Below are positions 42,401 through 55,447 of a stretch of DNA of 64,000 bases, piece after piece. Below the pieces are notes generated by a model. It ran no database searches. It was not told the origin of the DNA and saw only the letters and a program-made list of their open reading frames with translations. The stretch lies in NCBI GenBank assembly GCA_027450005.1, contig DAIDKO010000096.1, forward strand, positions 24,052-88,051, written 5' to 3'. Numbering within the stretch: the first letter of the stretch is position 1; each line of letters starts with the position of its first letter. Made by a program: the position numbers and the translations under genes. This DNA comes from Rhodanobacter sp. (GTDB taxonomy: Bacteria > Pseudomonadota > Gammaproteobacteria > Xanthomonadales > Rhodanobacteraceae).

Positions 42401-43183
42401 ATGAAAACCCTCGCCGCCATCGCTGCGCTCGCCATCACCCTTGTCGCCCCGTTGCACGCGCAAGGCAACATCCCCGTCTACGGCTACCGCGTGGTGCACA
42501 GTTACCCGCACGATACCCACGCCTTCACCGAAGGCCTGCTTTACCTGCACGGCTACCTATACGAAAGCACCGGGCAGGTCGGCAGCTCCACCGTGCGCAA
42601 GGTCGATCTGCGCACCGGCAAGGTTTTGCAGTCCGCGCCCACGCCGTGGCCGGACTACGGCGAAGGCATCGTGGTATGGAAGGACAAGCTGATCCAGCTC
42701 AGCTGGCGGAACCACGAGGGCTTCGTCTACGACCTCGCCACGCTGAGACCGCAGGCACGCTTTCCCTATCCTGGCGAAGGCTGGGCGCTCACCACGGATG
42801 GCAAGCGGCTCTACATGAGCGACGGCACGCCGACCATCCGCATCCTCGATCCGGACTCGCTCAAGCAGGTGGGCAGCATCAACGTGACCGCCGACGGCAA
42901 ACCGCTCGCGAACATCAACGAACTGGAATGGGTGAAGGGCCAGATCTACGCCAACGTGTGGCTCACCACGCGCATCGCGCGCATCGATCCGGCTAGCGGC
43001 AAGGTGGTGGGCTGGATCGACCTCGCCGGCCTCGTGCCGCCGGCCGACACGTTGGCCGACCCCGTCAACGACGTGCTCAACGGCATCGCCTACGACGCCA
43101 GGCACGACCGCCTGTTCGTCACCGGCAAGTGCTGGCCGAAGCTTTACGAGATCAAGCTGATGGCGCCGAAGCCCGCTCGCTGA
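42401..43183 (+). CDS. Exported glutaminyl-peptide cyclotransferase (glutamine cyclotransferase)
   Basis: The 260-residue protein has a signal peptide (MKTLAAIAALAITLVAPLHA) and the five-bladed beta-propeller of the papaya-type glutaminyl cyclase family: HDTHAFTEGLLYL (about 46-58, conserved T-E-G-L), YESTGQVGSSTVRKVDL, FGEGI-like GYGEGIVVWKDKL, WALTTDG, NINELEWVKGQIYANVW and NVLNGIAYD near the end. It forms pyroglutamate from N-terminal glutamine in the periplasm. It diverges from the antiporter gene and its end overlaps the esterase remnant on the other strand. Confidence 0.92.
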   Translation: MKTLAAIAALAITLVAPLHAQGNIPVYGYRVVHSYPHDTHAFTEGLLYLHGYLYESTGQVGSSTVRKVDLRTGKVLQSAPTPWPDYGEGIVVWKDKLIQLSWRNHEGFVYDLATLRPQARFPYPGEGWALTTDGKRLYMSDGTPTIRILDPDSLKQVGSINVTADGKPLANINELEWVKGQIYANVWLTTRIARIDPASGKVVGWIDLAGLVPPADTLADPVNDVLNGIAYDARHDRLFVTGKCWPKLYEIKLMAPKPAR

Positions 43184-43697
43184 GAGCGCCCTGCGGGACC
43201 GCTGCATCTCGGTGCGGCAGCAGGCCGATCGTCCGCATCCACAGGTCCGACAGATCGGTCCAGTGTGTGATCGGCCGATTCGTGTGCCACAGGCCAGAGG
43301 CGTGGCCGCCGCGCGCGTACGGGCGCAGCTCCGCCGGCACGCCTCCCTTGGCCAGCGCGGCGTAGTAGACCAGCGACTGGTGCGCGCCGTCCGTGTAGTC
43401 GTCCTCGGCCTGCACCAGGGAGGTCGTCGTGGTCTCGCTGGAAACCGGCACGTTGGGATTCAGCCGGCCGCCGTCGAGCGCGATATGCCCGGGGTAGATG
43501 GCCATGGCGAAGTCCGGCCAGTCGCTCTACCTGTCCGCTGCATCCACCGGCCGGTACAGCTGGCGCGCGAAATCCGTGCTGGTTTCGGCGATCAGGAAGC
43601 CGTCCGCGGAGAAGCCGATCACACCGATGCGGTGTGGATCGACATGCCACTGCGCCGCGCGGGCATCGCCTCGGCCGGTTTGCGGGAAATTTCCGGA
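43152..43697 (-). pseudogene. Broken alpha/beta hydrolase (BD-FAE-like carboxylesterase) remnant
   Basis: Right after the hemB stop a minus-strand frame reads GDARAAQWHVDPHRIGVIGFS, the nucleophile-elbow region of BD-FAE-like esterases. An in-frame TAG (43529-43527) interrupts it, then PDFAMAIYPGH and the acid/histidine part (HQSLVYYAALAKGGVPAEL, GGHASGLW) follow to the stop at 43152. The elbow reads GFSADG where the family usually has GFSAGG, and the N-terminal half is missing. Truncation, stop codon and altered elbow all indicate decay. Confidence 0.75.
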
Positions 43698-43709
43698 CCG
43701 GCGCTACGG

Positions 43710-44711
<1,002 letters not shown>

Positions 44712-44871
44712 TCATAAGGGCAGCCGCGCGATTTTAGCGCCGCCCCGCCCATCGCACCGCCGAAATGGGCGTTTTGCCGCAAGCGCCGGTGCAACATACG
44801 TGCGCAGATAGTGGACGCGCACCCGCGCGGCGTTGCACCCTACGCGTTTTCGCGACTGCCGAGCGAGACCG

Positions 44872-45885
44872 ATGTCCCACGGAACCACCGCCACCCTGCT
44901 TGCCGATCTGGGCGGCACCAATGTGCGTTTTGCTCTGGCCGGCGAAAGCGCCGAAGCGCCGCTGCGCATGGGCAGCATCCGGCGGTACCGGGTGAAGGAC
45001 TTCGAATCGCTGGCCGACGCCGCGCGCCAGTACTTCGCCGACACCGGCTGCACCGCGTCGCGCGCAGTGATCGCGGCGGCTGGTCGTATCGCCGACGGCG
45101 AGACGGTAAAGGTCACCAACAACCCTTGGGCGATTTCCGCGCCGGCGCTGCGGGCCAAGCTGGACATGGATGCCGTGCGGCTGGTCAACGATTTCGCTGC
45201 GCAGGCCATGGCCGTACCGCTGCTGAAGACCGACGCGCTGGCGCCGGTGGGCAAGCTGGGCCCGGCCACGCTGGACAGCGCGCTGCCGCAGACCTTCGTG
45301 GTGATGGGCCCCGGCACTGGCCTGGGCGTGGCTGGCCTGCTGTGGCGCGAAGGCCAGTGGGTGGTGCTGGAAACCGAAGGCGGGCACGCTGGTTTCGCCG
45401 CTCACACCACCGAGGACGTGGAGATCCTACACCGGCTCAACGCGCGCTTCGGCCGCGTCTCCAACGAGCGCATGATCTGCGGCAACGGCCTGGTGAACCT
45501 CTACCTGGCAATCGCGGACATCGCCGGCGGAGCAGCCGAGGAGTACACGCCTGAGGACATCACCGCGCGCGCCGAGGCCGGCAGCGATCCGCTGTGCGTG
45601 CGGACAATGGAGACCCTGGCGGGCATCTTTGGCAGCGTGGCCGGCGACTTGGTACTCAGCCTCGGCGGCTGGGAGGGGGTCTACCTTACCGGTGGCGTGC
45701 TGCCCTTCCTGCTGCCATGGCTACATCGCGGCGGCTTCCGCGAGCGCTTTGAAGCCAAGGGTCGCTTCCGCGAGACGATGGAGCGCGTGCCCACCTCGGC
45801 AATCACCCACCCCGAACCCGGCCTGCTCGGCGCCGCGGCCATCGCGCTGCGCGCCGCGGGACTGGCGCTGCACCCGCAACACTGA
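44872..45885 (+). CDS. glk: Glucokinase
   Basis: The 337-residue enzyme starts at 44872 (MSHGTTATLL), not at the longer ATG at 44833. It has the ROK-unlike bacterial glucokinase plan: LLADLGGTNVRFAL (phosphate 1), NNPWAIS, RLVNDFAAQAMAVP (catalytic Asp), VMGPGTGLGVAGLL, LETEGGHAGFAAHT (sugar-binding Glu/His) and SLGGWEGVYLTGGVLPF. It phosphorylates glucose with ATP. It is followed 14 bases later by a HAD phosphatase, so the two likely form one transcript. Confidence 0.95.
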   Translation: MSHGTTATLLADLGGTNVRFALAGESAEAPLRMGSIRRYRVKDFESLADAARQYFADTGCTASRAVIAAAGRIADGETVKVTNNPWAISAPALRAKLDMDAVRLVNDFAAQAMAVPLLKTDALAPVGKLGPATLDSALPQTFVVMGPGTGLGVAGLLWREGQWVVLETEGGHAGFAAHTTEDVEILHRLNARFGRVSNERMICGNGLVNLYLAIADIAGGAAEEYTPEDITARAEAGSDPLCVRTMETLAGIFGSVAGDLVLSLGGWEGVYLTGGVLPFLLPWLHRGGFRERFEAKGRFRETMERVPTSAITHPEPGLLGAAAIALRAAGLALHPQH

Positions 45886-45899
45886 TCGACGGACGCGCC

Positions 45900-46583
45900 A
45901 TGCCACGCCGAGATACCGCCTTCCTGTTCGACCTCGACGGTACCCTCGTGGACAGCGTCTACCAGCACGTACTGGCATGGAGGGAAGCGCTGGACTCTGA
46001 AGGCATCAATCTCTCGGTGTGGCGTATCCACCGCCGTATCGGCATGAGCGGCGGCTTGTTCACTCGCGTGCTGCTGCGCGAGACCGGGCTGGACATCGCG
46101 GAAGAACGCCGCCTTCGTTTGTACGACGCGCATGCCGATGCATTCAACCGGCTGCATGCACAAGGCGCGGTGAAACCGCTGCCGGGAGCGCGGGAACTGC
46201 TCGACTACCTCACCGGACAGGAAATCCCCTGGGCCATCGCGACCAGCGGCCAACTGCGCACTGCGCGGAACAACCTCGAGGCACTGGGCATCGATCCGGC
46301 CAGGGTGCCGGTAGTGACGCGCGACCAGGTGCGCCATGCCAAGCCCGATCCGGACCTGTTCCTCGCCGCTGCCGAACGGCTGGGCGTAGACATTGATCGC
46401 TCGATCGTCGTCGGCGACAGCGTATGGGACATGCTCGCCGCGCAGCGTGCTCGCGCGCTGGGGGTGGGCCTGCTTAGCGGCGGTTACGGCGAGGACGAGC
46501 TCGCCCGGGCGGGTGCCTTGCGCGTTTATGAGGATCCGGCCGACATGTTGAAGCGCATCGACGAGGTGGCGGCGCGGAGCTGA
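45900..46583 (+). CDS. HAD-superfamily phosphatase (phosphoglycolate phosphatase/phosphoglucomutase-like)
   Basis: The 227-residue protein has all four HAD motifs: FLFDLDGTLVDS (motif I, nucleophile and acid Asp), IATSG (II), RHAKPDPDLF (III Lys) and VVGDSVWDMLAAQRA (IV). The alpha-helical cap after motif I (VLAWREALDSEG) matches subfamily IA (beta-phosphoglucomutase or phosphoglycolate phosphatase). The substrate cannot be fixed; coupling to glk hints at sugar phosphates. Confidence 0.9.
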   Translation: MPRRDTAFLFDLDGTLVDSVYQHVLAWREALDSEGINLSVWRIHRRIGMSGGLFTRVLLRETGLDIAEERRLRLYDAHADAFNRLHAQGAVKPLPGARELLDYLTGQEIPWAIATSGQLRTARNNLEALGIDPARVPVVTRDQVRHAKPDPDLFLAAAERLGVDIDRSIVVGDSVWDMLAAQRARALGVGLLSGGYGEDELARAGALRVYEDPADMLKRIDEVAARS

Positions 46584-46776
46584 CTGACCGACCATCGCCC
46601 CTCGCGAAGCTGCGACACGTGAACCGGACAGTCGACGTAGCAAAAGTCGGCGGCTTTGGTGGGAGCGGATTTGGTCGAGGCGTGGTCGGTTCTCATCAAT
46701 CACCACGTCGTGGATGATGGCGAGATCGCAGCGGTGCGCGATGGTGTCTCCCAATCGCCTGACTGCCTACTCGGAT

Positions 46777-49700
46777 TTATCGATCTTGCGCCAGCATCCC
46801 GAAGCGGATCACTTGATCAGCCAGCCATTGCAGAAGTGCGTCACTTGCCACTTTACGTTCATTGCGTTCGGCATTGCTGTGCAACACGCCATGCCAGTGG
46901 AAGACTCTCGTCTCCGTCACCCCCTCGGCGCGAAGGAAATGTAGCAACGGGCAATGGGCGAGGTCCTGTAAAACCGCTTTTTGACCCCCTTTTGATGACG
47001 CCCAAAGATAAGCAAGCGCGCCGGCCCACGTGTGCAGCTCCGCGCTCCGGATGGGCGGCGCATCCATTCGACCTCGCAACCACGCCGGGAAGGCCTCCGC
47101 TGGCATCGGACGTGCCAAGCCAAAGCCCTGACCGAGTGGCGCTCGGATCCACTGCGCAGCTTCGACCGCACCCTCATCCTCCAGGCCTTCGACGACGGTG
47201 TTGTGCGCAAAGTCCTTGCCGATGCTCAACAGCGCAGACAGTAATCGCACAGTCCGAATCGGGTCACTTGAGAGTTTGCGAACCAGCGCTTGGTCGATCT
47301 TGACCGTGTCAAACGGCAAGTCGGCCAATCGCGACAAACTGTTGTAGCCCGAGCCCAAGTCATCGAGGCTGAGTCGCACACCCATGGTGTTCAAGGCATG
47401 AATCGCCTCCCCACTGCGCAAAGCATCCAGCGCTTCGCTTTCGAGAATCTCCAAGCTGAGACGATGCGAGGCGACCTGCGCGCTGCACAACGCCTGCTCG
47501 ACCCAGAGCGGGCAATCCGGGTGAAGCAGCGTCGACGGCGGAAGATTCACTGCAATGTCAACCTCTATCCCCTGCGTATGCCACTCGCTGACGAGTTCAA
47601 GCGCCTGATGTAGCCCACGACGGAACAGCACATTCAGGTCGTGGGAACCCAATTCGTTGAGAAACTGCCCCGGAACCAATACGGTGCCGTCGTCCAAGTG
47701 CAAGCGCGCTAGCGCCTCTACCTTGGGAATCGCGCCGTTACGCAGGTCGACAATGGGCTGGACCCACATGCGCAGACCTTTGCCGTAGAGGCTTTCCCGG
47801 ACGGTACGCGCGTACGCGAGATCCGGCGTGCCGTCACCGCGAATTTGCGAACTCAGGATTGCCTCGAACCGAGTACGCAAGAGATCCAGCCACGAATGGA
47901 CCCAGTCCGACGAGAACTGGTTGGGGTAGGCGCCGGTAAGTAGCAGGACGCTGTCGACCTCTTGGAGATTTGCAAGCGGCAACGCCACTGCGCATCGCCA
48001 GCCGAGTTCGCGCGCTAGCTCGCGCCAGTGTTCGTGCGGGGGATCGGATTGATCGGCTTCGACGACGTGGATCTCGCGGCTGAACCAGGCCTTCGATAAA
48101 GGGCCGCATCCCAAGCCAAGTTGCGGATCAAGTCTCAGATAGGGCGCGTCAAGATCGATTGCCTGTTGCAGACGTTCGGAATCAACACCTGCCAAAGCCT
48201 CGATGCGCAACCTACCATCGTGATCCGGGCGGAACAGTCCCGCGTGACGGATACCGGGAAGTCCAACCAGTGAGCTGAGCTCATGCAATATCGCCTCTGG
48301 CCAGCCGACATGTTCGACGGCGGGCGTACGTAATACAGCAAAGTACGCACCAGTGGTCTTGCTTATCGCACCCATCTGGGTCTGCACGTCCAGCCGTAAT
48401 CTGGCAGCGGCGACCCGCATCATTTCATAACGCTTGCTCGAGAAAAGCGGTGTCGCCTCCAGGTGTTGACGCAGCAGGTCTTCGAACAGCGCATACATAC
48501 GTTCCAGGTCTTCAAGCGGCAGCCCGACCAGTGCGTGGATCCGGCCAAGATGGAGCGCCCGCTCCTCGATAGATGCCCGACTACGCTGGGGGTTAAGCAA
48601 GTCCAGGAGGTGGCTAGTAAGAGACTGGCGAAGACGCTGCAATTTCTGGGCGGAAAGACCCCGAATAATCCGCTCAAGATGCGGCTGCCGGCGCAAGTTG
48701 TCGTCGAAAGCTGCGTCAAAGTGGTCGGCAACGCCCTTTAAACGGTCCTCTTCAATGGATCGCAATAGTTCTGCTGCCTTTACGCTATAAGGATCGAAAA
48801 GGCTCTCGGCAGGGGCAGGCAACTCCATGGGTTGCGCCTCCACGCCCCACCACTCCGATCGCTGGTTCTTGTGTGCTTTGACCTGATAGAGCGCTGCATC
48901 GGCCAAACGCATCAAGACATCGGGTTCCTTCGCATCACGGGGATACAGTGCCAAACCCATGCTCATCTCTATCTTGGCAATGCGTCCTTCGCCAAGATCG
49001 AACGCCGTCTCTACCGTGGTATGCACCCGCCTCAAGGCGATGACCAGCTGATCCATTATCCGATCGGGGTCGAGGAACTCCAGCAAAAGGACGAATTCAT
49101 CGCCGCCCAAACGCGCCAGAAAATCGGCACCCCGGAGCTGCCCTCGCAAGCGCCTAGTGAACTGTTGCAACAGCAGGTCGCCCGCGGGATGACCGAAGGT
49201 GTCATTGACCGGCTTGAAATCGTCCAGATCGATGATGCCAAGCGCGAACGCACTCTGTTGCCTGTGCGCACGAGCGATTGCGCCAGGCAAAACCTCGTCC
49301 AGTGCCCTTCGGTTGGGGAGACTCGTCAGCTCGTCGGTTCGAGCCCGTTGGCTCTCCAGGGCCTGCAAGGTGTGCAGAGCTTCCTTGCGGTCAAGCGCGT
49401 CCAAGCCCTGACCAAGCAAGGCAGCAACGCGCTCGCATAGCTTGACGCTTGCGTCATGGAACACATCACGCTCGGGCGCCGCCATCACGAGCACGGCCCA
49501 CGGTTGCCCGCTGCGCTTGATCACGGTCGCGAGTGCCGCCATCCAGCGATGCCGGAGTGCCGCTTCCTGCAAGGTTCCCTCACCAACGTGCGCGCAATAG
49601 TCATTTTTATAAACCGTGTGCCCTGCGCGCCACGCTTCCGCCATAAGGGAGCGCTCGTGGTTGAGTGGTACTGGAACGGAGTCCACCCACGTCACCCCTT

Positions 49701-52119
49701 CGCCTGCCTTGGCCAGTATTTGGAACACACCGTTGGCGGCAGGCTTGCCGATCCAGGAAGCGTGAAACAGCGTACCCTCGGCCAACTGCGCGCAGGTCTC
49801 AAAGAGCATCGCCGCTTCGTTGTCTGTGCGTAAAACTACGTCGGCTGTCTGGAGCAGGGCGTGGTAAAGACCCTGCAGGTCGCGATAGGCGCGCCTCTGC
49901 TGGACCAGAACCGTCACATCTCGTTGCACTCCGATGTAATGGGTGATTTGCCCGCGCGCATCACGCACGGCATCCAGGTGCAGTTGATTCCAGAAGGGAG
50001 AGCCGTCCTTTTTCGTGTTGAGGATTTCGCCGTCAAAGCGCTCCCCCTTGACCAGCGCCTCGCGAATACGATCCACGGTCCTAACATCGGTGCGGCCGTC
50101 TTGGATGAAGTTACAGTTTCGACCCAGTACCTCTTCGGCGGGATACCCCGTCATAGCCGAAAACGCGGGATTCACATAGGTCAGCCTGCGTCCTGCATCG
50201 GCAATGGTCAGCCCCTCGGAAAGGGCGCTGACGCTGCGTTCGAGCAACTTCAGTCGCTGCCGGCTGGCCAGAAGATCCAGACCGCGGGATACATCGAAGC
50301 TGAGCTCGATCAGGAGCTCCTGGAGTTCGTACTCGAGGACTTCACCTTGCGATGCATAGAGGACGAACTCTCCCCACATCCGGCCTCCATGCAATATGGG
50401 GAGGACGGCCGCCATCTCGATGTGCTCATCCGGCACATTGGCGCTCCCCGGTGGATCGGCAACACCCTGACTGTGCGCTCCGAGGCTGAAAAGGGGTGAC
50501 TGCTCACGCCAGACCCGCCCCACGGGTCCCTGCCCCTCAGGAATCGACGCATCGATGGAGAAATCGATGCTCGCCAAATAATCGTTCGTGTCGCCTGCGC
50601 TGGCCAGCACCTCAAAGCGGCCGCTCGCGTCCGGACAGCCGATCCACGCCAGTTGGACCCTGGGAATCCGAACGGCTAGGTCGCAAATTGCCTTCAATAC
50701 GGCGTGTTCGTCATCGGCAAGCGCCAGCGTTTGATTGATCTGGGCCAGGATCTGGTTCGAGATCAGAAGCTGAGCGTTGTGCCGGGAAAGTCGCTGCTTC
50801 TCGGTGATGTCGGTGCCGATGGTGACGAGGTAAGCCGGTTGCCCGCTTTCGTCTTCCATGACGCTGTTGATCCAGTTGAAAAGCCGCCGCTGGCCTGACC
50901 GCGAGACCCAATGATTGGTAGCCTCGTGCGGAAGCGCGCGTTCGCGCATCGCTTTGAAAATGTCTTGGACCTCGGGACGCTCTTCCTCAGGAATGAAGCG
51001 AGTCCAGAAGTAAGGCTTGCCTCGAACTTCGGCCGTCGTATAGCCAACGAATCGCTCAGCTCTCGCGTTCAGGCGCACGATGCAGCCATTGGCATCAAGG
51101 ACCATTGCGACGCCGCCGATGTTGTCAAACAGCGTCTCGCTGAACTGGGTGGCTTCTTGCGCCTCGTGCGCCAAGCGCAAGCTTGCCCTTGCGCTGGCCA
51201 GATGCCGTTCGAGAAGAATGGCTATTCGCCAGCTTGCAAGAAGGAGCAGGAAGAAGCTGACGACTTCGAACACCCAGCGCACAGGGGCGTTTCGCCGATA
51301 TTGGCGACCAGCCAACCCAGCTGGCCAGTAGACGCGGACCTGAAGGGGCAGCCCGGGAACCGCGATGCTCAACCGAGCCGCCTCGGGAAGCGAAGATGGA
51401 AATCGGATATGCCCTTGGTCCCAGACCCCGACAACGCTGCCATCACGCAGGTCCTGCAGGGCAATGGACAAATAGCGTTTTTTCGCCGAACCCGCGGACA
51501 TCCCCAGGAGCTCCTCGATCCGGTAGGGGGATCCGACGAAAAAGCGCGTATGCCCCTGCGACCCTCGCACCCTGTAACGCATGGTCAGGACTGACGCATG
51601 GACCCGAGCAGCCCAGCGGTCTTGCCCGAGGAGAAGGTCCGGCTGGTCAGGCAAAGGGGTGAACTGACCACCCGGCGTAATCGGTTGATCACTTTGATGC
51701 TGCGTTGACCAGAGGATCGCTTTGCCATCGGCCGACTGAATATTGAAGGCGTAAAGGCTTGGATGCAGTGCCATGAAGCGCTGCACTTTCAACACGACAT
51801 CAGGCGCTGGCCGGGATGGATCGGCCTGTGGCCCCAGGAGTGCTAAGGCGATGAATTGCAGTTCCGTGAACTGCATCCGCAGCCGCTTCGCGATCAACGC
51901 CGCGTAGTCCGAAGCAACGACTCGCGCATCTCCCGCGACATTCGCCCTTACTTGGACATATTGCTCGCGTTCTACCCAGCCGGTGCCCAGCAGCAGCATT
52001 GAAACGGGAAGCGCCAAGGCAATGATGCGGATCACGCGTTGTGCGCGAGGGGACTGAAGCAAAGTCCGTAGCCGTAGCACGATCACCTGGAAAGGGCTCC
52101 TCTGACTGGTATCGGTCAC
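46777..52119 (-). CDS. LOV-PAS/GAF-GGDEF-globin-like-EAL c-di-GMP signalling protein
   Basis: The 1780-residue protein (GTG start at 52119) has this order: helix 1 (about 27-50), a periplasmic sensor region, helix 2 (about 288-310), PAS (325-445), GAF (460-610), a LOV-type PAS (630-735), GAF (753-890), GGDEF (920-1085; LGGDEF at 1003), a globin-like segment (about 1110-1235), GAF (1256-1416), EAL (about 1455-1690) and an unassigned tail. The LOV domain has GRNCNFIQ with C669, plus N701, N711 and Q732, the flavin-contacting residues with canonical spacing. The globin-like part has GRIHALVGLP with H1195 where sensor globins carry their haem-ligand His. In the EAL domain, E1468 (VEALARL), LEILES, LDDLGSG, VKIDQ and GQGFGL are present, so phosphodiesterase activity is likely. 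The GGDEF motif is intact. It could sense blue light and a haem ligand. Confidence 0.9.
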   Translation of the reverse strand: MTDTSQRSPFQVIVLRLRTLLQSPRAQRVIRIIALALPVSMLLLGTGWVEREQYVQVRANVAGDARVVASDYAALIAKRLRMQFTELQFIALALLGPQADPSRPAPDVVLKVQRFMALHPSLYAFNIQSADGKAILWSTQHQSDQPITPGGQFTPLPDQPDLLLGQDRWAARVHASVLTMRYRVRGSQGHTRFFVGSPYRIEELLGMSAGSAKKRYLSIALQDLRDGSVVGVWDQGHIRFPSSLPEAARLSIAVPGLPLQVRVYWPAGLAGRQYRRNAPVRWVFEVVSFFLLLLASWRIAILLERHLASARASLRLAHEAQEATQFSETLFDNIGGVAMVLDANGCIVRLNARAERFVGYTTAEVRGKPYFWTRFIPEEERPEVQDIFKAMRERALPHEATNHWVSRSGQRRLFNWINSVMEDESGQPAYLVTIGTDITEKQRLSRHNAQLLISNQILAQINQTLALADDEHAVLKAICDLAVRIPRVQLAWIGCPDASGRFEVLASAGDTNDYLASIDFSIDASIPEGQGPVGRVWREQSPLFSLGAHSQGVADPPGSANVPDEHIEMAAVLPILHGGRMWGEFVLYASQGEVLEYELQELLIELSFDVSRGLDLLASRQRLKLLERSVSALSEGLTIADAGRRLTYVNPAFSAMTGYPAEEVLGRNCNFIQDGRTDVRTVDRIREALVKGERFDGEILNTKKDGSPFWNQLHLDAVRDARGQITHYIGVQRDVTVLVQQRRAYRDLQGLYHALLQTADVVLRTDNEAAMLFETCAQLAEGTLFHASWIGKPAANGVFQILAKAGEGVTWVDSVPVPLNHERSLMAEAWRAGHTVYKNDYCAHVGEGTLQEAALRHRWMAALATVIKRSGQPWAVLVMAAPERDVFHDASVKLCERVAALLGQGLDALDRKEALHTLQALESQRARTDELTSLPNRRALDEVLPGAIARAHRQQSAFALGIIDLDDFKPVNDTFGHPAGDLLLQQFTRRLRGQLRGADFLARLGGDEFVLLLEFLDPDRIMDQLVIALRRVHTTVETAFDLGEGRIAKIEMSMGLALYPRDAKEPDVLMRLADAALYQVKAHKNQRSEWWGVEAQPMELPAPAESLFDPYSVKAAELLRSIEEDRLKGVADHFDAAFDDNLRRQPHLERIIRGLSAQKLQRLRQSLTSHLLDLLNPQRSRASIEERALHLGRIHALVGLPLEDLERMYALFEDLLRQHLEATPLFSSKRYEMMRVAAARLRLDVQTQMGAISKTTGAYFAVLRTPAVEHVGWPEAILHELSSLVGLPGIRHAGLFRPDHDGRLRIEALAGVDSERLQQAIDLDAPYLRLDPQLGLGCGPLSKAWFSREIHVVEADQSDPPHEHWRELARELGWRCAVALPLANLQEVDSVLLLTGAYPNQFSSDWVHSWLDLLRTRFEAILSSQIRGDGTPDLAYARTVRESLYGKGLRMWVQPIVDLRNGAIPKVEALARLHLDDGTVLVPGQFLNELGSHDLNVLFRRGLHQALELVSEWHTQGIEVDIAVNLPPSTLLHPDCPLWVEQALCSAQVASHRLSLEILESEALDALRSGEAIHALNTMGVRLSLDDLGSGYNSLSRLADLPFDTVKIDQALVRKLSSDPIRTVRLLSALLSIGKDFAHNTVVEGLEDEGAVEAAQWIRAPLGQGFGLARPMPAEAFPAWLRGRMDAPPIRSAELHTWAGALAYLWASSKGGQKAVLQDLAHCPLLHFLRAEGVTETRVFHWHGVLHSNAERNERKVASDALLQWLADQVIRFGMLAQDR

Positions 52120-52354
52120 GAGTTATCGGCACATTGGGCGATTTGCTGAACCGGAGGCGGCCGGCTAGGTCACTGAAATCTTTCGGTATGACGGGTTGGC
52201 CAGCGTGCATTGCACTCGCGACTAACTCTGGCGTACTCAGCGACAGGCTACGCGTTCTCTCGCCGTGCGCGCGGGGCGCTGGTCTTCACGCTCTATCCAA
52301 TCCGGTGGCGATTTCCCCGGGCACCATCGCACCAGATTACCGAGATCGACCACC

Positions 52355-55384
<3,030 letters not shown>

Positions 55385-55447
55385 AACTCCGAGCTTAGCA
55401 GGCTCACGCCGTAGTTCGCGTGCCGCCGCGGGCGAACTTTCGGCGCT

